Below the pieces are notes generated by a model. The model worked only from the letters and a program-made list of their open reading frames with translations, was not told where the DNA came from and searched no databases. 64,000 bases of DNA from Pseudorhizobium tarimense (GTDB lineage Bacteria; Pseudomonadota; Alphaproteobacteria; Rhizobiales; Rhizobiaceae), in assembly GCF_022968135.1 (NCBI RefSeq), contig NZ_JALJRA010000004.1:75538-139537 (forward strand), given 5' to 3'. Positions 17,891 through 28,100 of the stretch are shown one piece after another (the first letter of the stretch is position 1; every line of letters begins with the position of its first letter). A program made the position numbers and the translations under genes.

Positions 17891-18124
17891 GTGATACGCA
17901 AACATTCTGCAACGCTCCATGGGCATCGCACCAGCTTCTCGCTTGAAGACGAGTTCTGGGACGAGCTGAAACGTATTGCCGGTCAACGCAATCTCAGCAT
18001 TGCCGGCCTGATTGCGGAAGTCGACGACGACCGCGCGTCCGACAGCAACCTGTCATCGGCACTTCGGGTCTACGTCCTGCGCTGGCTGAAGGGCCAGCAG
18101 AGCCAGGCGGAGAACGCTGTTTAA
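17891..18124 (+). CDS. ribbon-helix-helix domain protein
   Basis: A 77-residue protein. The start is a GTG five bases after GGAGG. The N-terminal part IRKHSATLHGHRTSFSLEDEFWDEL is the RHH_4-type domain found next to sspB in many Rhizobiales. The C-terminal LSSALRVYVLRWLKG completes it. Ribbon-helix-helix proteins usually bind DNA as dimers; no target is known. An upstream ATG at 17852 lacks a comparable ribosome binding site. Its stop overlaps the end of the converging AsmA gene by four bases. Confidence 0.85.
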   Translation: MIRKHSATLHGHRTSFSLEDEFWDELKRIAGQRNLSIAGLIAEVDDDRASDSNLSSALRVYVLRWLKGQQSQAENAV

Positions 18125-21100
18125 GGCTGCACGCCCGGCAGGTTCTGAATACTGGGCGTCGTGGTCAGCGGCGGCAGGTCCTGGCGGAACACGTCCTGCG
18201 TGGGCGGCACGCTCAAGGCCGGCGACCTCTGCTGCTCCTGGCGCAAACGCTCTTCCTCGGCCGCCCGTGCGGCGGCAGTCGCCCTCTCCTCTTCGGCCCG
18301 TGCGGCAGCCTCCGCCTGGCGCCGTGCCTCCTCTTCGCGCCGCGCCTGCTCCTCTGCCTCGGCGCGCAGACGTGCAGCCTCGCGCTCGGCGGCCTGATAG
18401 CGGTAGAGCGCCACCTCGCGGCGCAGCCGCTGCTTTTCCAGGACGCTCGCCTGCAAAGCCTCAACACGACGGCGCTCGCGCTCAAAGGCCCGCAGCGACA
18501 GGAAGTTCGTCAACGGCGCGACGCTCATCTGAACCGCCGGATCGGACACATTGCCCGAATAGGTGAGGCGCACCGCCGGCTCCCCGCCGGCAAGCCCCTC
18601 GTCTCCCGGAGCGTAGATCACGGCAAGCTCCCCGCGCAGCGCGTCTTGGAGGAGGTCGATCCGGACCTCGCCGGCCAACCGCGTCTCGCCGGCTGCGGCG
18701 GCGACATTCTGTGCCCTCACCTCGCCCTCGGTGATGGTGAAGGGCACCGTGACTGAGCCAAGCCTTGCCTCTCCGGTGCGGACGAGCTGCTCGACGACCG
18801 GCCGTACCTTCTCTTCCGTCAGCTCACCCTCGATCTGGTCGACCTGTACCAGCACTGCCGGGAGTGCGGCGGGCTCGATCCCCTGGACAACCAGATCCGA
18901 GAGCTGCAGCTCGCCCGAGCCATTGAGCGCGCCCATCAGCTGCGCCGGCGATTGCGCCGTCGCCTCGGCCGAAATGGTGCCGTTCAGCCGGCCGGTGGCA
19001 ACCGGCGCATCACCAACCTGCCATACCATGGAGGCAAGATCCGCGTTCTCGATGGCAAGGCGCGTCTGGAAGATGCCGGTCCCCTCGCCGTTTGACATGG
19101 CAAGCCGGCCGGAGATGCGCCCACGCTGCCATGAGCCTGAGGCATCCTCGATCGCGATCCCGCCGTTGCGATGGGTGATGGTACCCGCAAAGTCGGTAAC
19201 ATCGCCGAGGGCCCCGGGCCTGAACGTGTTCGCCTGAACCTGCAGCCGCGCTTCGGCCGTTCCGAAGATCGGCAGGGAGAATGGCTTGTCTGACAGTGCT
19301 CCGGTCGCCGGATCGGCAAGCGCGCCATAGGCAGCCTCGCCGAGCCAGGCGAGGTCGAGCGTGTCCACCGAAAGATCCCCGGCAAGCGTCGCCACGCTGG
19401 CGGTGCGCTCGATCACGAGTGACTCGCTGGCAACGGTGTTTCCCGCCACCTGGCCCGCGAGCTCGAGCACGTGAACGGCCTCCGGCGTCACCGCCAGGTT
19501 TGCAGCGAGCTCCACCGGCCACCCGGTGCCGAACTGCGGCAGGCCGAAGCCGGTCATCAGCAGATAGGGCTCGAGATCTTGCGAGCGCAGAGTCACGCTA
19601 CCCGTACCGGTGGCGAAATTTTGGGCTGCCAGGTTGAAGGAGCCGTTCAGATCAAGATGCGTCGTGTCAGTGTCATAGCCGAGGGCAACTGTCGCCGGAG
19701 CGTCGCCTTCCTGGCGGACATCGAGCGACAGCCGCCCGGCGCCATCCTCGCCGAGCGGCAGCGGCTCCAATCCCGCCTGACCGAACAAAACCGAGGCCTG
19801 CTTGTTCTGAAGCTGCATCGAAAGCGAGAAGTCAGTGCCGGCCGTCACGTCGAACAGCGTCGGCATGGCAAGCTCGGCCGAAACCGCACTGCCATTGCTG
19901 GTGCCAGTAATCCGAGCGGCCGCCCCTGTTGTGTCGCCACCGACGGTGATGTCCGCCGAAAGCTCCGTGCCGGAGTACCAGCGCGCGCTTTCCGCCAAGC
20001 GCTCGAGAAGCGGGTGTCTCGGAAGCTGATTGCGTAACATGACCAGGAATAGCGCAGGATCGGGCGCGCGGAACGTCACCGATCCGGTGCCTTCATAGGC
20101 CAGCAGGGAGCCGGAGAGATTGCCGCTGGCGGTGATGGCCGCTCCGGCCAGGTCGCCGACCGACAACCGCTCAAGCGACAGCGCGCCTTCAAAAAGCTTG
20201 AACACCGTGTCCACATCTTCGGCCGCGATCCCAAAGGCCGTGAACCGCTCCGCCTTCAGGCTGGCGGCGACCGTATGGTCCAGCACGTCTGCGCCCGCAT
20301 CGTCGCCGGTGATCAGCGAGGCGAGCGCTCGCATCGCGTCGAGATCGATCTCATTACCTGCGAGATCGACGGTCAGAGATGGTGTCGCCTCCGGCGGCGC
20401 GTGCCGTTCGACGCTGCCGCGCAACGTCGCAGGACCGATCGCGAGTTCGAGATCCTTGAAGCGCTGCAGTTCGGGCGTGAGGTTCACGCGCGCCGACAAG
20501 CCGGCGCTGCGCAGCTGCCGGATGGCCGGGTCCACCGAGCCTGACAGCCAGTCGGCAAGCCCGGACGGCTGGTTGGACGCCAGCAGCATGTCGCCGACGA
20601 AGGAGATGCGGTCCTCCAGCATCAGCGCGCCCTTGGCCTCGACCTGGGTTCGGCCAGGAAGTGTTGCCGCAAATCTGTCGACCGTCCAGCCGGAGCCTGC
20701 GGGACGCACTTCGATCTGGATATCTCGGACGGTCGTATCGTTTGCCACGACCGCAGGCAGACGTAAGCTTGCGCGACCCGGCACCTGCGGGATCGGGATC
20801 TGGGCGGCAATGTCGATGAAGGCCTGAATGCGGCGTTGAGCGGAGGCAGCTGCATCGCGTCCAGTCTTGGCTCGCCCACCCTTACCGAGCCGGTTGACGT
20901 CGATCTGCTGGCCGTCCGCCGTCAGCAGGAACTCCGGCTGCTCGCCGGTGTCGAGCGTCGCCTCACCGGTGACGACGTAAGGATCGTTCAGCGGCCCCAC
21001 CTCAAGCCGGTATTCCGGCACCCGGATTCGCTCATTGGTCAGTTCGAATTTGCCCTTCAACCGCGGTCCCGGTGGCGGCGCTTCCATCGGTTCCGTCTCG

Positions 21101-21849
21101 TCCTCTTCCTGCAGGAAATCGAGGGCAAACCGGCCGTCATAGGCCGGCCGGTCTTCAGAGAGCGCGAGATCGCCATCGAGCGTTAGCGCGATGGGTGCCG
21201 CGTCCGGCAGGAGCCTGAGCCTGAGCGGCACGCTCTGCTCCGTCCGGTCCGCCTCCCCCGTCGACAGCGTGAATGCCGCCTCTTCGCCATCGAGCGATGC
21301 ATATCCTTCGCCGCGCCACGGACCGGCGAGCGAGCCGGCCGACAGGTCGGCGTTCAGGCCCTGCAACTGGCGCGTCTGGCCGCTCTGCTCGTCGATCAGT
21401 TCGATCGAGCCGCCGGTGATATGCACATCCTCGATCACCACGGTGCGCAACGGTATGTCGGCCCGGCTGCCGCGCATCCAGTCCAGCGTCCCGTCTTCAA
21501 GGATGCGGACACGCGCCTTCGGCTGGTCGATGCGCATGTCGAAGATGCGCGCCTCGCCGGAAAGGAAAGGCGCAAGCTCCATGTCCATGGAAAATTGCTC
21601 GGCCGACGCCTGCGGCTGGCCGTCCTGGTCCTGCCCGACCCGCACATCGTACAGCGTCACCGATGGAAATGGAAGGATGCCGGCCTCGACCTCACCATGG
21701 ACCGTCACCTTCTTGCCGAGTATGCGGCTTGCCCGCTGCTCGAACTCCACGCGGAAATCGCTCCAGTCGACGAAGAACGGCGCCAGCAGCGCGGCAAACA
21801 ATGCCACGACCAGGAGTCCGCCGAAGGTCAAGAGGATGCGCCCCAGCAA
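18121..21849 (-). CDS. AsmA family envelope protein
   Basis: A 1242-residue protein with an N-terminal membrane anchor (LLTFGGLLVVALFAALLAPFFV) followed by DWSDFRVEFEQRASRILGKKVTVHG, the AsmA start. Most of the length is repetitive beta structure, with an AsmA C-terminal domain near residues 1000-1110. The last 110 residues hold a long Arg/Glu/Ala coiled coil (about 1140-1210). AsmA proteins are bridge-like and are thought to move phospholipids between inner and outer membranes. Residue windows are by eye. The upstream neighbour is an FAD dehydrogenase 55 bases away. Confidence 0.9.
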   Translation of the reverse strand: MLGRILLTFGGLLVVALFAALLAPFFVDWSDFRVEFEQRASRILGKKVTVHGEVEAGILPFPSVTLYDVRVGQDQDGQPQASAEQFSMDMELAPFLSGEARIFDMRIDQPKARVRILEDGTLDWMRGSRADIPLRTVVIEDVHITGGSIELIDEQSGQTRQLQGLNADLSAGSLAGPWRGEGYASLDGEEAAFTLSTGEADRTEQSVPLRLRLLPDAAPIALTLDGDLALSEDRPAYDGRFALDFLQEEDETEPMEAPPPGPRLKGKFELTNERIRVPEYRLEVGPLNDPYVVTGEATLDTGEQPEFLLTADGQQIDVNRLGKGGRAKTGRDAAASAQRRIQAFIDIAAQIPIPQVPGRASLRLPAVVANDTTVRDIQIEVRPAGSGWTVDRFAATLPGRTQVEAKGALMLEDRISFVGDMLLASNQPSGLADWLSGSVDPAIRQLRSAGLSARVNLTPELQRFKDLELAIGPATLRGSVERHAPPEATPSLTVDLAGNEIDLDAMRALASLITGDDAGADVLDHTVAASLKAERFTAFGIAAEDVDTVFKLFEGALSLERLSVGDLAGAAITASGNLSGSLLAYEGTGSVTFRAPDPALFLVMLRNQLPRHPLLERLAESARWYSGTELSADITVGGDTTGAAARITGTSNGSAVSAELAMPTLFDVTAGTDFSLSMQLQNKQASVLFGQAGLEPLPLGEDGAGRLSLDVRQEGDAPATVALGYDTDTTHLDLNGSFNLAAQNFATGTGSVTLRSQDLEPYLLMTGFGLPQFGTGWPVELAANLAVTPEAVHVLELAGQVAGNTVASESLVIERTASVATLAGDLSVDTLDLAWLGEAAYGALADPATGALSDKPFSLPIFGTAEARLQVQANTFRPGALGDVTDFAGTITHRNGGIAIEDASGSWQRGRISGRLAMSNGEGTGIFQTRLAIENADLASMVWQVGDAPVATGRLNGTISAEATAQSPAQLMGALNGSGELQLSDLVVQGIEPAALPAVLVQVDQIEGELTEEKVRPVVEQLVRTGEARLGSVTVPFTITEGEVRAQNVAAAAGETRLAGEVRIDLLQDALRGELAVIYAPGDEGLAGGEPAVRLTYSGNVSDPAVQMSVAPLTNFLSLRAFERERRRVEALQASVLEKQRLRREVALYRYQAAEREAARLRAEAEEQARREEEARRQAEAAARAEEERATAAARAAEEERLRQEQQRSPALSVPPTQDVFRQDLPPLTTTPSIQNLPGVQP

Positions 21850-21904
21850 GGCCTAAGCTCCCTGTGTTCCGGAAAACACTAGTTTCATCCGAGGCATAGG
21901 CGAG

Positions 21905-23335
21905 TCAAGCATCGGCAATGCCCTCGGCCGGCGCAAAGATCTTGCCGGGATTGAAGATGTTCTGCGGATCGAGGCTTTTCTTGATCGCCCGCATGAGATC
22001 AACCGCACCGCCGAGCTCCTGTTCCAGAAAGCTCATCTTGCCCTGGCCGATGCCGTGCTCGCCGGTGCAGGTGCCGCCCATGGAAAGCGCCCGGGCGTTC
22101 AGCCGCGCGACAAAGGCCTCCGCGCGAGCGACATCGGCTGGATCCTTGTCGTCGAACAGGATCAGCACGTGGAAATTGCCGTCCCCAGCATGCCCGACGA
22201 TCGGCGCCAGGAAGCCGTGCTCCTCGATGTCCGCCTGGGTTTCGACCATGCAATCGGCCAGCCGCGAGATCGGAACGCAGACGTCGGTCGACAGGCCGTT
22301 CAGCTGCGGCGCCAGCGCCCGCGACGCCCAGTAGGCATCGTGTCGGGCTTTCCAGAGGCGGCTACGCTCTTCCGCATTGGCGGTGAAACTGAAGCTTTCG
22401 CCACCGCATTCCCGGGCGATCACGGAAAACTGCTCCGACTGCAACGCCACCGTCTGCTCCGTCCCATTGAACTCGACGAAGAGCGTCGGCTTCTCCGCAT
22501 AGGAGAGGCCGGAATAGGCATTGCAGGCGCGCATCTGCATCTGGTCGAGAAGCTCGATGCGGGCGACTGGGACGCCCATCTGGATCGTCATGATCACCGC
22601 GTCGCAGGCAGCCTTCACCGTGGGGAAGGCGCAGACGCCGCCGCCGATCTTCTCCGGGATCCCCTGCAGGCGAAGCGTTATGGAGGTGATGATGCCAAGC
22701 GTCCCTTCTGAGCCAACGAAAAGCCGCGTCAGATCGTATCCGGCGGACGACTTGCGGGCACGCCGCGCGGTGCGGATTTCTTCACCGTCGGCCGTCACGA
22801 CGGTGAGCGAGAGGACGTTGTCCTTCATCGTCCCGTAGCGCACGGCGTTCGTTCCCGACGCGCGTGTTGCGGCCATTCCGCCGATCGACGCATTGGCACC
22901 GGGATCGATCGGGAAGAAGAGGCCGGTGTCGCGCAGTTCGGTGTTGAGCTGTTCGCGGGTGACGCCGGGTTCGACCACCACGTCGAGATCCTCGGCATTG
23001 ACGGCGAGTACGCGATTCATGCGGGAGAAGTCGATCGAGATGCCGCCGCTCGGCGCATTGACCTGCCCCTCCAACGATGAGCCGGTCCCGAAGGCAATCA
23101 CTGGAACGCGATGGGTGGCGCAGGCGCGGACGATCGCCTTCACGTCCTCGGCGCTTTCGACGAACACGACCCCGTCCGGAAGCTGCGACGGCAGATACGT
23201 AGTTGTGTGCGAATGCTGCTCGCGGAAGGACTGGCCCGTCTGGAAGCGTTCGCCGAACTGCTGCTTCAGAAGCCCGAGGACCGTCGCGATCCCCTCCTCG
23301 TTCCTCACCCCCGGCCGAACATCCTTCACCGCCAT
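21905..23335 (-). CDS. FAD-binding oxidoreductase, D-lactate/glycolate dehydrogenase type
   Basis: A 476-residue flavoprotein of the GlcD/Dld family. The FAD-binding PCMH domain contains PVIAFGTGSSLEGQVNAP (residues about 75-92), FPIDPGANASIGGMAATRASG and VGSEGTLGIIT. The C-terminal FAD-oxidase domain ends with GTCTGEHGIGQGK and NPGKIF. It probably oxidises a 2-hydroxy acid such as D-lactate, passing electrons to the membrane chain. The open frame runs on to 23992 and one other ATG lies at 23353, but GGGGAG sits eight bases before the ATG at 23335, and the further N-terminal sequence does not resemble the family. Confidence 0.92.
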   Translation of the reverse strand: MAVKDVRPGVRNEEGIATVLGLLKQQFGERFQTGQSFREQHSHTTTYLPSQLPDGVVFVESAEDVKAIVRACATHRVPVIAFGTGSSLEGQVNAPSGGISIDFSRMNRVLAVNAEDLDVVVEPGVTREQLNTELRDTGLFFPIDPGANASIGGMAATRASGTNAVRYGTMKDNVLSLTVVTADGEEIRTARRARKSSAGYDLTRLFVGSEGTLGIITSITLRLQGIPEKIGGGVCAFPTVKAACDAVIMTIQMGVPVARIELLDQMQMRACNAYSGLSYAEKPTLFVEFNGTEQTVALQSEQFSVIARECGGESFSFTANAEERSRLWKARHDAYWASRALAPQLNGLSTDVCVPISRLADCMVETQADIEEHGFLAPIVGHAGDGNFHVLILFDDKDPADVARAEAFVARLNARALSMGGTCTGEHGIGQGKMSFLEQELGGAVDLMRAIKKSLDPQNIFNPGKIFAPAEGIADA

Positions 23336-24584
23336 CGCATCGTCTCCCCGCATGCACTTCTGCTCAGTGGTTAGGCGACGTGGGGGTGTTTGTCCAGAAC
23401 AGCGCAGGGGCAGGCGCGAATGCCGTCGTGACCGTATTTGGACCTGGAGGATTCTTGATTGTGGCTGGACAGGACACACTCGTCCCCTGTCCTCGGGTCT
23501 CACTGCGTTCGCCCAAGGATGACGGCAAGACACACTCCTCCCTTGGCGATCTCCGAATTCCAAATCGGAAGGGGCGCTGAAAGCTGCCTCGTAAGATAAT
23601 TTTATATTGCACCTCTCAGCGCCCGGTTCGGCGGGTTTGTGCCCGCGACTTCGGTCTCTCTGCGATGGCGGGGTTTGTGGGACCAGTAACGCCGCCTTCC
23701 GAGGAAGGGTCATGGGCGCCCTCAGCTTACGCAATTCATGCCATGACTGCCCTTGAACTTCGTCATCCACCTGCGCCGCGCGACCGTAAAAGTGTTTCCA
23801 CCCGTCGAACGCCGCAGGGCGCGGCCCCGTCATCCTGTGTTCCTCACAGGCACGCCCGGCGCGATAACGGGAATCGGAAGAACGTCGGTCCGACTGCGCT
23901 TCTTCCGCCCCGGCCGCCGGAGGGAGACCATTTTCCGCGGACCCTGGTGATGAAGGTGCACGTCGTCCCTTCACTATCAGCGCCGGCCCCACCTCGCCAG
24001 GACGCCACCTGGTGTATCCGCGGCGGGACGGGGAGTATGGGCCCAGGTTGAGGTGAGGTGAATCTGGATGGGGTTAAGTGGTTGATATACGGGTCGGGGT
24101 GCTGTTTTGGCTTACCCTCATTGTCATCTTCAATTCGTCTAGAAAAGCGGACTGCAGGTCGAGTAACAGGAGCGTGCTGTGCTTCGACCGGTAGACGCCG
24201 AAACGCGCCACTCAAAACTGCCGAAGATTGGGCAGCGGTAGACCGTGCTTCTCGATGTGTTCGTTTTCCGCGCAGATCCCCGCGGCATTTTTGCTCTTCC
24301 ACAGCCGTTGCTTTTCAGCAGTGGCCGCGCGGGCGACCCCGTCCTCCGCCGCCCGATTGACATCAAGCTTCAGAGCCTATGCCTCCGAAAGAAGAGAAGC
24401 GTCAAGGGACACACTAGCTGCAGTGTGCTCCTTTGGCTTACGACATACTAAGTCCACAAGCGTTGGACGGCAAGCGAGGCGAAATGGGTAGCGCCACATG
24501 CCGCCCGCTGTCTTGCAGCATCCTTGACTGAATCACGCAGCCAGCGTGCACGGGCCCATTGCGACCTGCCCTCGCTTGTCCCGC
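23336..24584. other. gene-free stretch of 1.2 kb with repeats
   Basis: No convincing gene was found on either strand; the open frames here have no family resemblance. Visible structure includes an inverted repeat GGGCGCTGA at 23572-23580 with 23616-23624. Direct repeats GGCGGGTTTGTG (23630-23641) and GGCGGGGTTTGTG (23667-23679) follow. A CCTGTG/CACAGG palindrome lies at 23834-23850. At about 23494-23520 is a palindrome resembling the CCTCGGG elements scattered in rhizobial genomes. A CACACT/AGTGTG hairpin is near 24400-24420. It may be a nest of interspersed palindromic elements or gene remnants too old to read. Confidence 0.6.
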
Positions 24585-25109
24585 TCAGCTATAGCCGCCG
24601 TCGGCGCGTTGTTCGGCGGCCTCGCGTTGCGCTTCCACCACCTCGTCGCGACCGGCTTCGCCGCCCTGGCCTTGCGAACCTGCGGAAGCAGCGTTTCCGT
24701 TCCGTGTAGAGCCTGCCGCATCGCCATTGCCGCTACGGGTGTGGGCGTTGGGGATGTGGCGGGTGTCGAAATAGGTGCGGAACGCTATGATCTTGCCATC
24801 GGCCTCTTCGATCACGCTGACGCCGTCATAATGAAAGGATTGGCCGTCAATCGAGCCTTCGCTGTGCCACTCGAGGAAGGCGACGCCATCCGTGTCGCGG
24901 ACGCTCCTGAAATCGGAGCGGATGTCATCGAAGGCGTCGCGATACTGCGACCAAAATTCCTTGGCGGCACGTGCTCCGCCGTTTTCGCGATGGATCAGAG
25001 GATTAGCCACCTCTGCATCCTCGGAAAACAGGGATGCCATGGCGTTTAAGTCGCGATCTCCTTCCAGCCGGTGGAGGGCGTCGATGAATTGGTCCGTCAG
25101 CTGTGACAT
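24585..25109 (-). CDS. NTF2-like (SnoaL-type) protein with unusual tail
   Basis: A 174-residue protein. Residues 1-120 make a SnoaL/NTF2-like cone fold (MASLFSEDAEVANPLIH, RSDFRSVRDTDGVAFLEW, HYDGVSVIEEADGKIIAFRTYFD). Such proteins are small-molecule binders or enzymes without one defined role. The last 54 residues are Gly, Ala, Asn, Gln and Glu rich, unlike the usual family end near residue 120-130. They may be a real low-complexity tail or the result of a lost stop. It is read toward the repeat-rich gap. Confidence 0.75.
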   Translation of the reverse strand: MSQLTDQFIDALHRLEGDRDLNAMASLFSEDAEVANPLIHRENGGARAAKEFWSQYRDAFDDIRSDFRSVRDTDGVAFLEWHSEGSIDGQSFHYDGVSVIEEADGKIIAFRTYFDTRHIPNAHTRSGNGDAAGSTRNGNAASAGSQGQGGEAGRDEVVEAQREAAEQRADGGYS

Positions 25110-25189
25110 GAAGAACTCCTGTTGGTTCGCTTGTCGCCAACCAACAGGGTCAGACTATGTTCCGCAGATGTGATCGCCGGCCGATCAAC

Positions 25190-28100
25190 TCATTCCGCGG
25201 CAAGCAGCGGCCGCTCGCCATCTTCGTTCGCCTGCGCCCGCGTCGCCGTCGCCAGTTCCTGGTGGAGGCGCCGCTCCTCATGGACATGCGGCTTGGCGAA
25301 GCGGGCAATCAGCAGATACGTGACCGGCGTGATCAGAAGCGTCACGGCCGTTGCAAGCCCAAGGCCGCCGACGATGACCCAGCCTAGCGCAATACGCGCT
25401 TCCGCCCCCGCACCCTGCGCCAGGATCAGCGGCACGCCGCCGATGACGGTGGCGATCATCGTCATCATCACCGGACGCAGACGAATGCTGCAGGCCTGCT
25501 CGATGGCCTCACGCACGCCCGCCCCGCGATCGCGCAACTGGTTGGCGAACTCGACGATCAGGATGCCGTTCTTGGCCATGACTCCGACGAGGAGGACGAG
25601 GCCGATCTGGCTGTAGACGTTGAGGCTGGAGCCGGTCAGCACCAGCGCGAAGACGGCACAGGCAAGGCCGAGCGGCACCGTCGACATGATGATCAGCGAC
25701 GAGAGCACGCTCTCGAACTGCGCGGCCAGCACGAGGAAGATGATGGCGATGGCAAAACCGAAGGTCATCAGCATGCCGGAGGAGTTTTCCTCTAGCGTCG
25801 CCGCTTCCGCAAGCGGCATCAGGCGTGAGCCCGGCGGCAGCAGCGGCTCAGCCATTTCCTCCACCGCCTGCACCGCTTGCCCGAGCGTCACGCCGTCCTT
25901 GAGGTTGCCGGAGAAGGAGACGGCGGCCAGCTGCTGCTCGCGCGCAAGCTCGGGCGCAACGGCGCCTTCCCGCAGTGTGGCGATGGTCGACATCGGCACG
26001 ATCCTGCCGTCGCCGGCCTTCAGGAAGATGTTTTCAAGATCCGTCGGATCGTCGATCGGTCGGGTATTGGAGGTGAGCTTCACCGGCAGCGCTTCGCCGT
26101 CGACGAAGACATCGACGATCGAGCGGCCCTCGAGCAGCGACTGAAGGGCGGCTGAAAGCCCGGTGATGTCAATGCCGAGATCGGAGGCGCGCTCGCGGTC
26201 AAAGGCGACGGAAAGCTGCGCCTGGGTCGGCTCGTTGGACAGCCGGGGCGTATCGAACAGACCGCTGTCCTCCATCTTGTAAACGAGCTGGATGGAGGCT
26301 TCCGTCAGCTTCTCATGATCGCTGCCGACCATAGCCATCTGCAGTCCATTGCCGGCGCCGCGGATGCCCAGGCTGTTCGACTGGATGGCAAATCCGCGCA
26401 GCGCCGGCACTTTCTGGGCTGCCGCATTCACGTCCTGTGCGATCTCGTTCTGGCTGCGCACGCGCTCGTCCCAGGGCGCGAGCGTCAGCACCATGAAGCC
26501 GCTATTGGTGCTGCTGCCATAGCCGGAGATGGAGAAGATGTTCTCAATCTCGCCGGAATCACGAAGCGGCTGAAGGTTCTCCTCGATCCGCTGCAGCTGG
26601 TCGCGGGTATAGTCGATGCTGACGCCTTCCGGTGCCGAAAGCCGCAGCATCACCATCGACCGGTCTTCCTGCGGCGTCAGCTCGCTACGCACGAGGCCGA
26701 AGGCGCCATAGGCGGCGGCCGAGATAATGACAGACACCACGATCACCAAGAGTGGTGCATCGAGGCAGCGGCGCAGCACCCCGGCATAAAGGCTCGCAAA
26801 CTTGCCGCCGAGCCAGCCGAGTGCGCCGCGATTGCTGTCCTCCATCGGCTTTGCTAGCATGCGCGACGCGAGCATTGGGCAGAGTGTGAGGGCGGTGATG
26901 GAGGAAAGCGCCACGGCAAAAGCGAGGACGAAGCCGAACTCGCGGAACAGGCCGCCCATCTGGCCGGGTAGGAAGGAGAGCGGAATGAAGACCGCTGCCA
27001 GCGTTGCCGTGGTGGCGAGCACGGCGAAGAAGACCTCCTGCGTGCCCAGCACCGCGGCGGCCCGCGGCCCCATGCCTTCCGTGCGGCGGCGCACGATGTT
27101 CTCCAAGACCACGATCGCGTCGTCGACGACGAGGCCGGTTGCGAGCACGATGGCGAGCAGCGTCAGGATGTTGATCGAGAATCCCACCAGATAGATGGCG
27201 ACCAGCGTGCCGATCAGCGCGACCGGCATGGTGAGCGCAGGGATCAGCGTCGCGCGCCAGTCGCGCAGGAAGAGGAAGATGACGATCAGCACGACGGAAG
27301 CCGACAGCGCGAGCGCAATCTCCACCTCGTGCAGCGCACCCTCGATGAAGACGGCGTCGTCGCTCGTCACGGCAATACGCGTCCCCTGCGGCAGATTCTG
27401 CTGCAGCTCGCCAACGGCGGCGTGGACACCTTCCGAAATACTGAGCGTGTTGGACTGGGCCTGACGGATGATGCCAAGGCCGACGCCCTGGACCCCGTTG
27501 GCGCGCAGCACGGTCGACCCGTCATCCGGTCCGAGCGTGACGGTCGCGACATCCCTGAGGCGGATATTATCTTTGATCAGGACGTTCTCGAAGTCCTCCG
27601 GCGTCGTGAGGTCGGCGGTGGCACGCACCACGATATTCTGCCGATTGCTTTCCAGCGACCCGGCCGGTACGTCGAGAGCGGCCGTTGAAAGCGTCGTTGA
27701 GATGTCCTCGACCGTCAGGCCACGGCCGGCAAGGGCCGCTTGGTTGATGTCGACGCGGAAGATCTTTTCCTGGTCACCATAGAGCTCAACATCGGCCACG
27801 CCGTCGACGGCGGCAAGACGGTCGGTCACCTCATTATCCACCAGAAGCGTAAGGTCTTCCATCGACATGGTGCTGGAGGTGACGGCGATGCGCATGATCG
27901 CTTGGGAATCGGCGTCCGCCTTGACGATCCGCGGCTCATCGGCATCGTCCGGCAACTGGTTGGTGATGCCGCCGAGCGCATCGCGCACGTCGCTGGCGGC
28001 GACGGCAAGATCGGCCGTGTCGGAAAACTCCAGCGTAACGCGGCTGGAGCCGAACTGCGATTCCGACGAGATCGATTTGAGCCCGCTGACGCGTGCCACG

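Noticed and set aside
23600..23760. A possible riboswitch or stable RNA in the repeat region
   Set aside because: Repeats and palindromes are present, but no known RNA family signature could be recognised by eye.
23353..23992. N-terminal extension of the FAD dehydrogenase to 695 residues
   Set aside because: The extension does not resemble the family, contains repeat sequence, and a good ribosome binding site precedes 23335.
23844..24302. A 152-codon frame in the gene-free stretch
   Set aside because: Composition and lack of any family signal make it look like chance.
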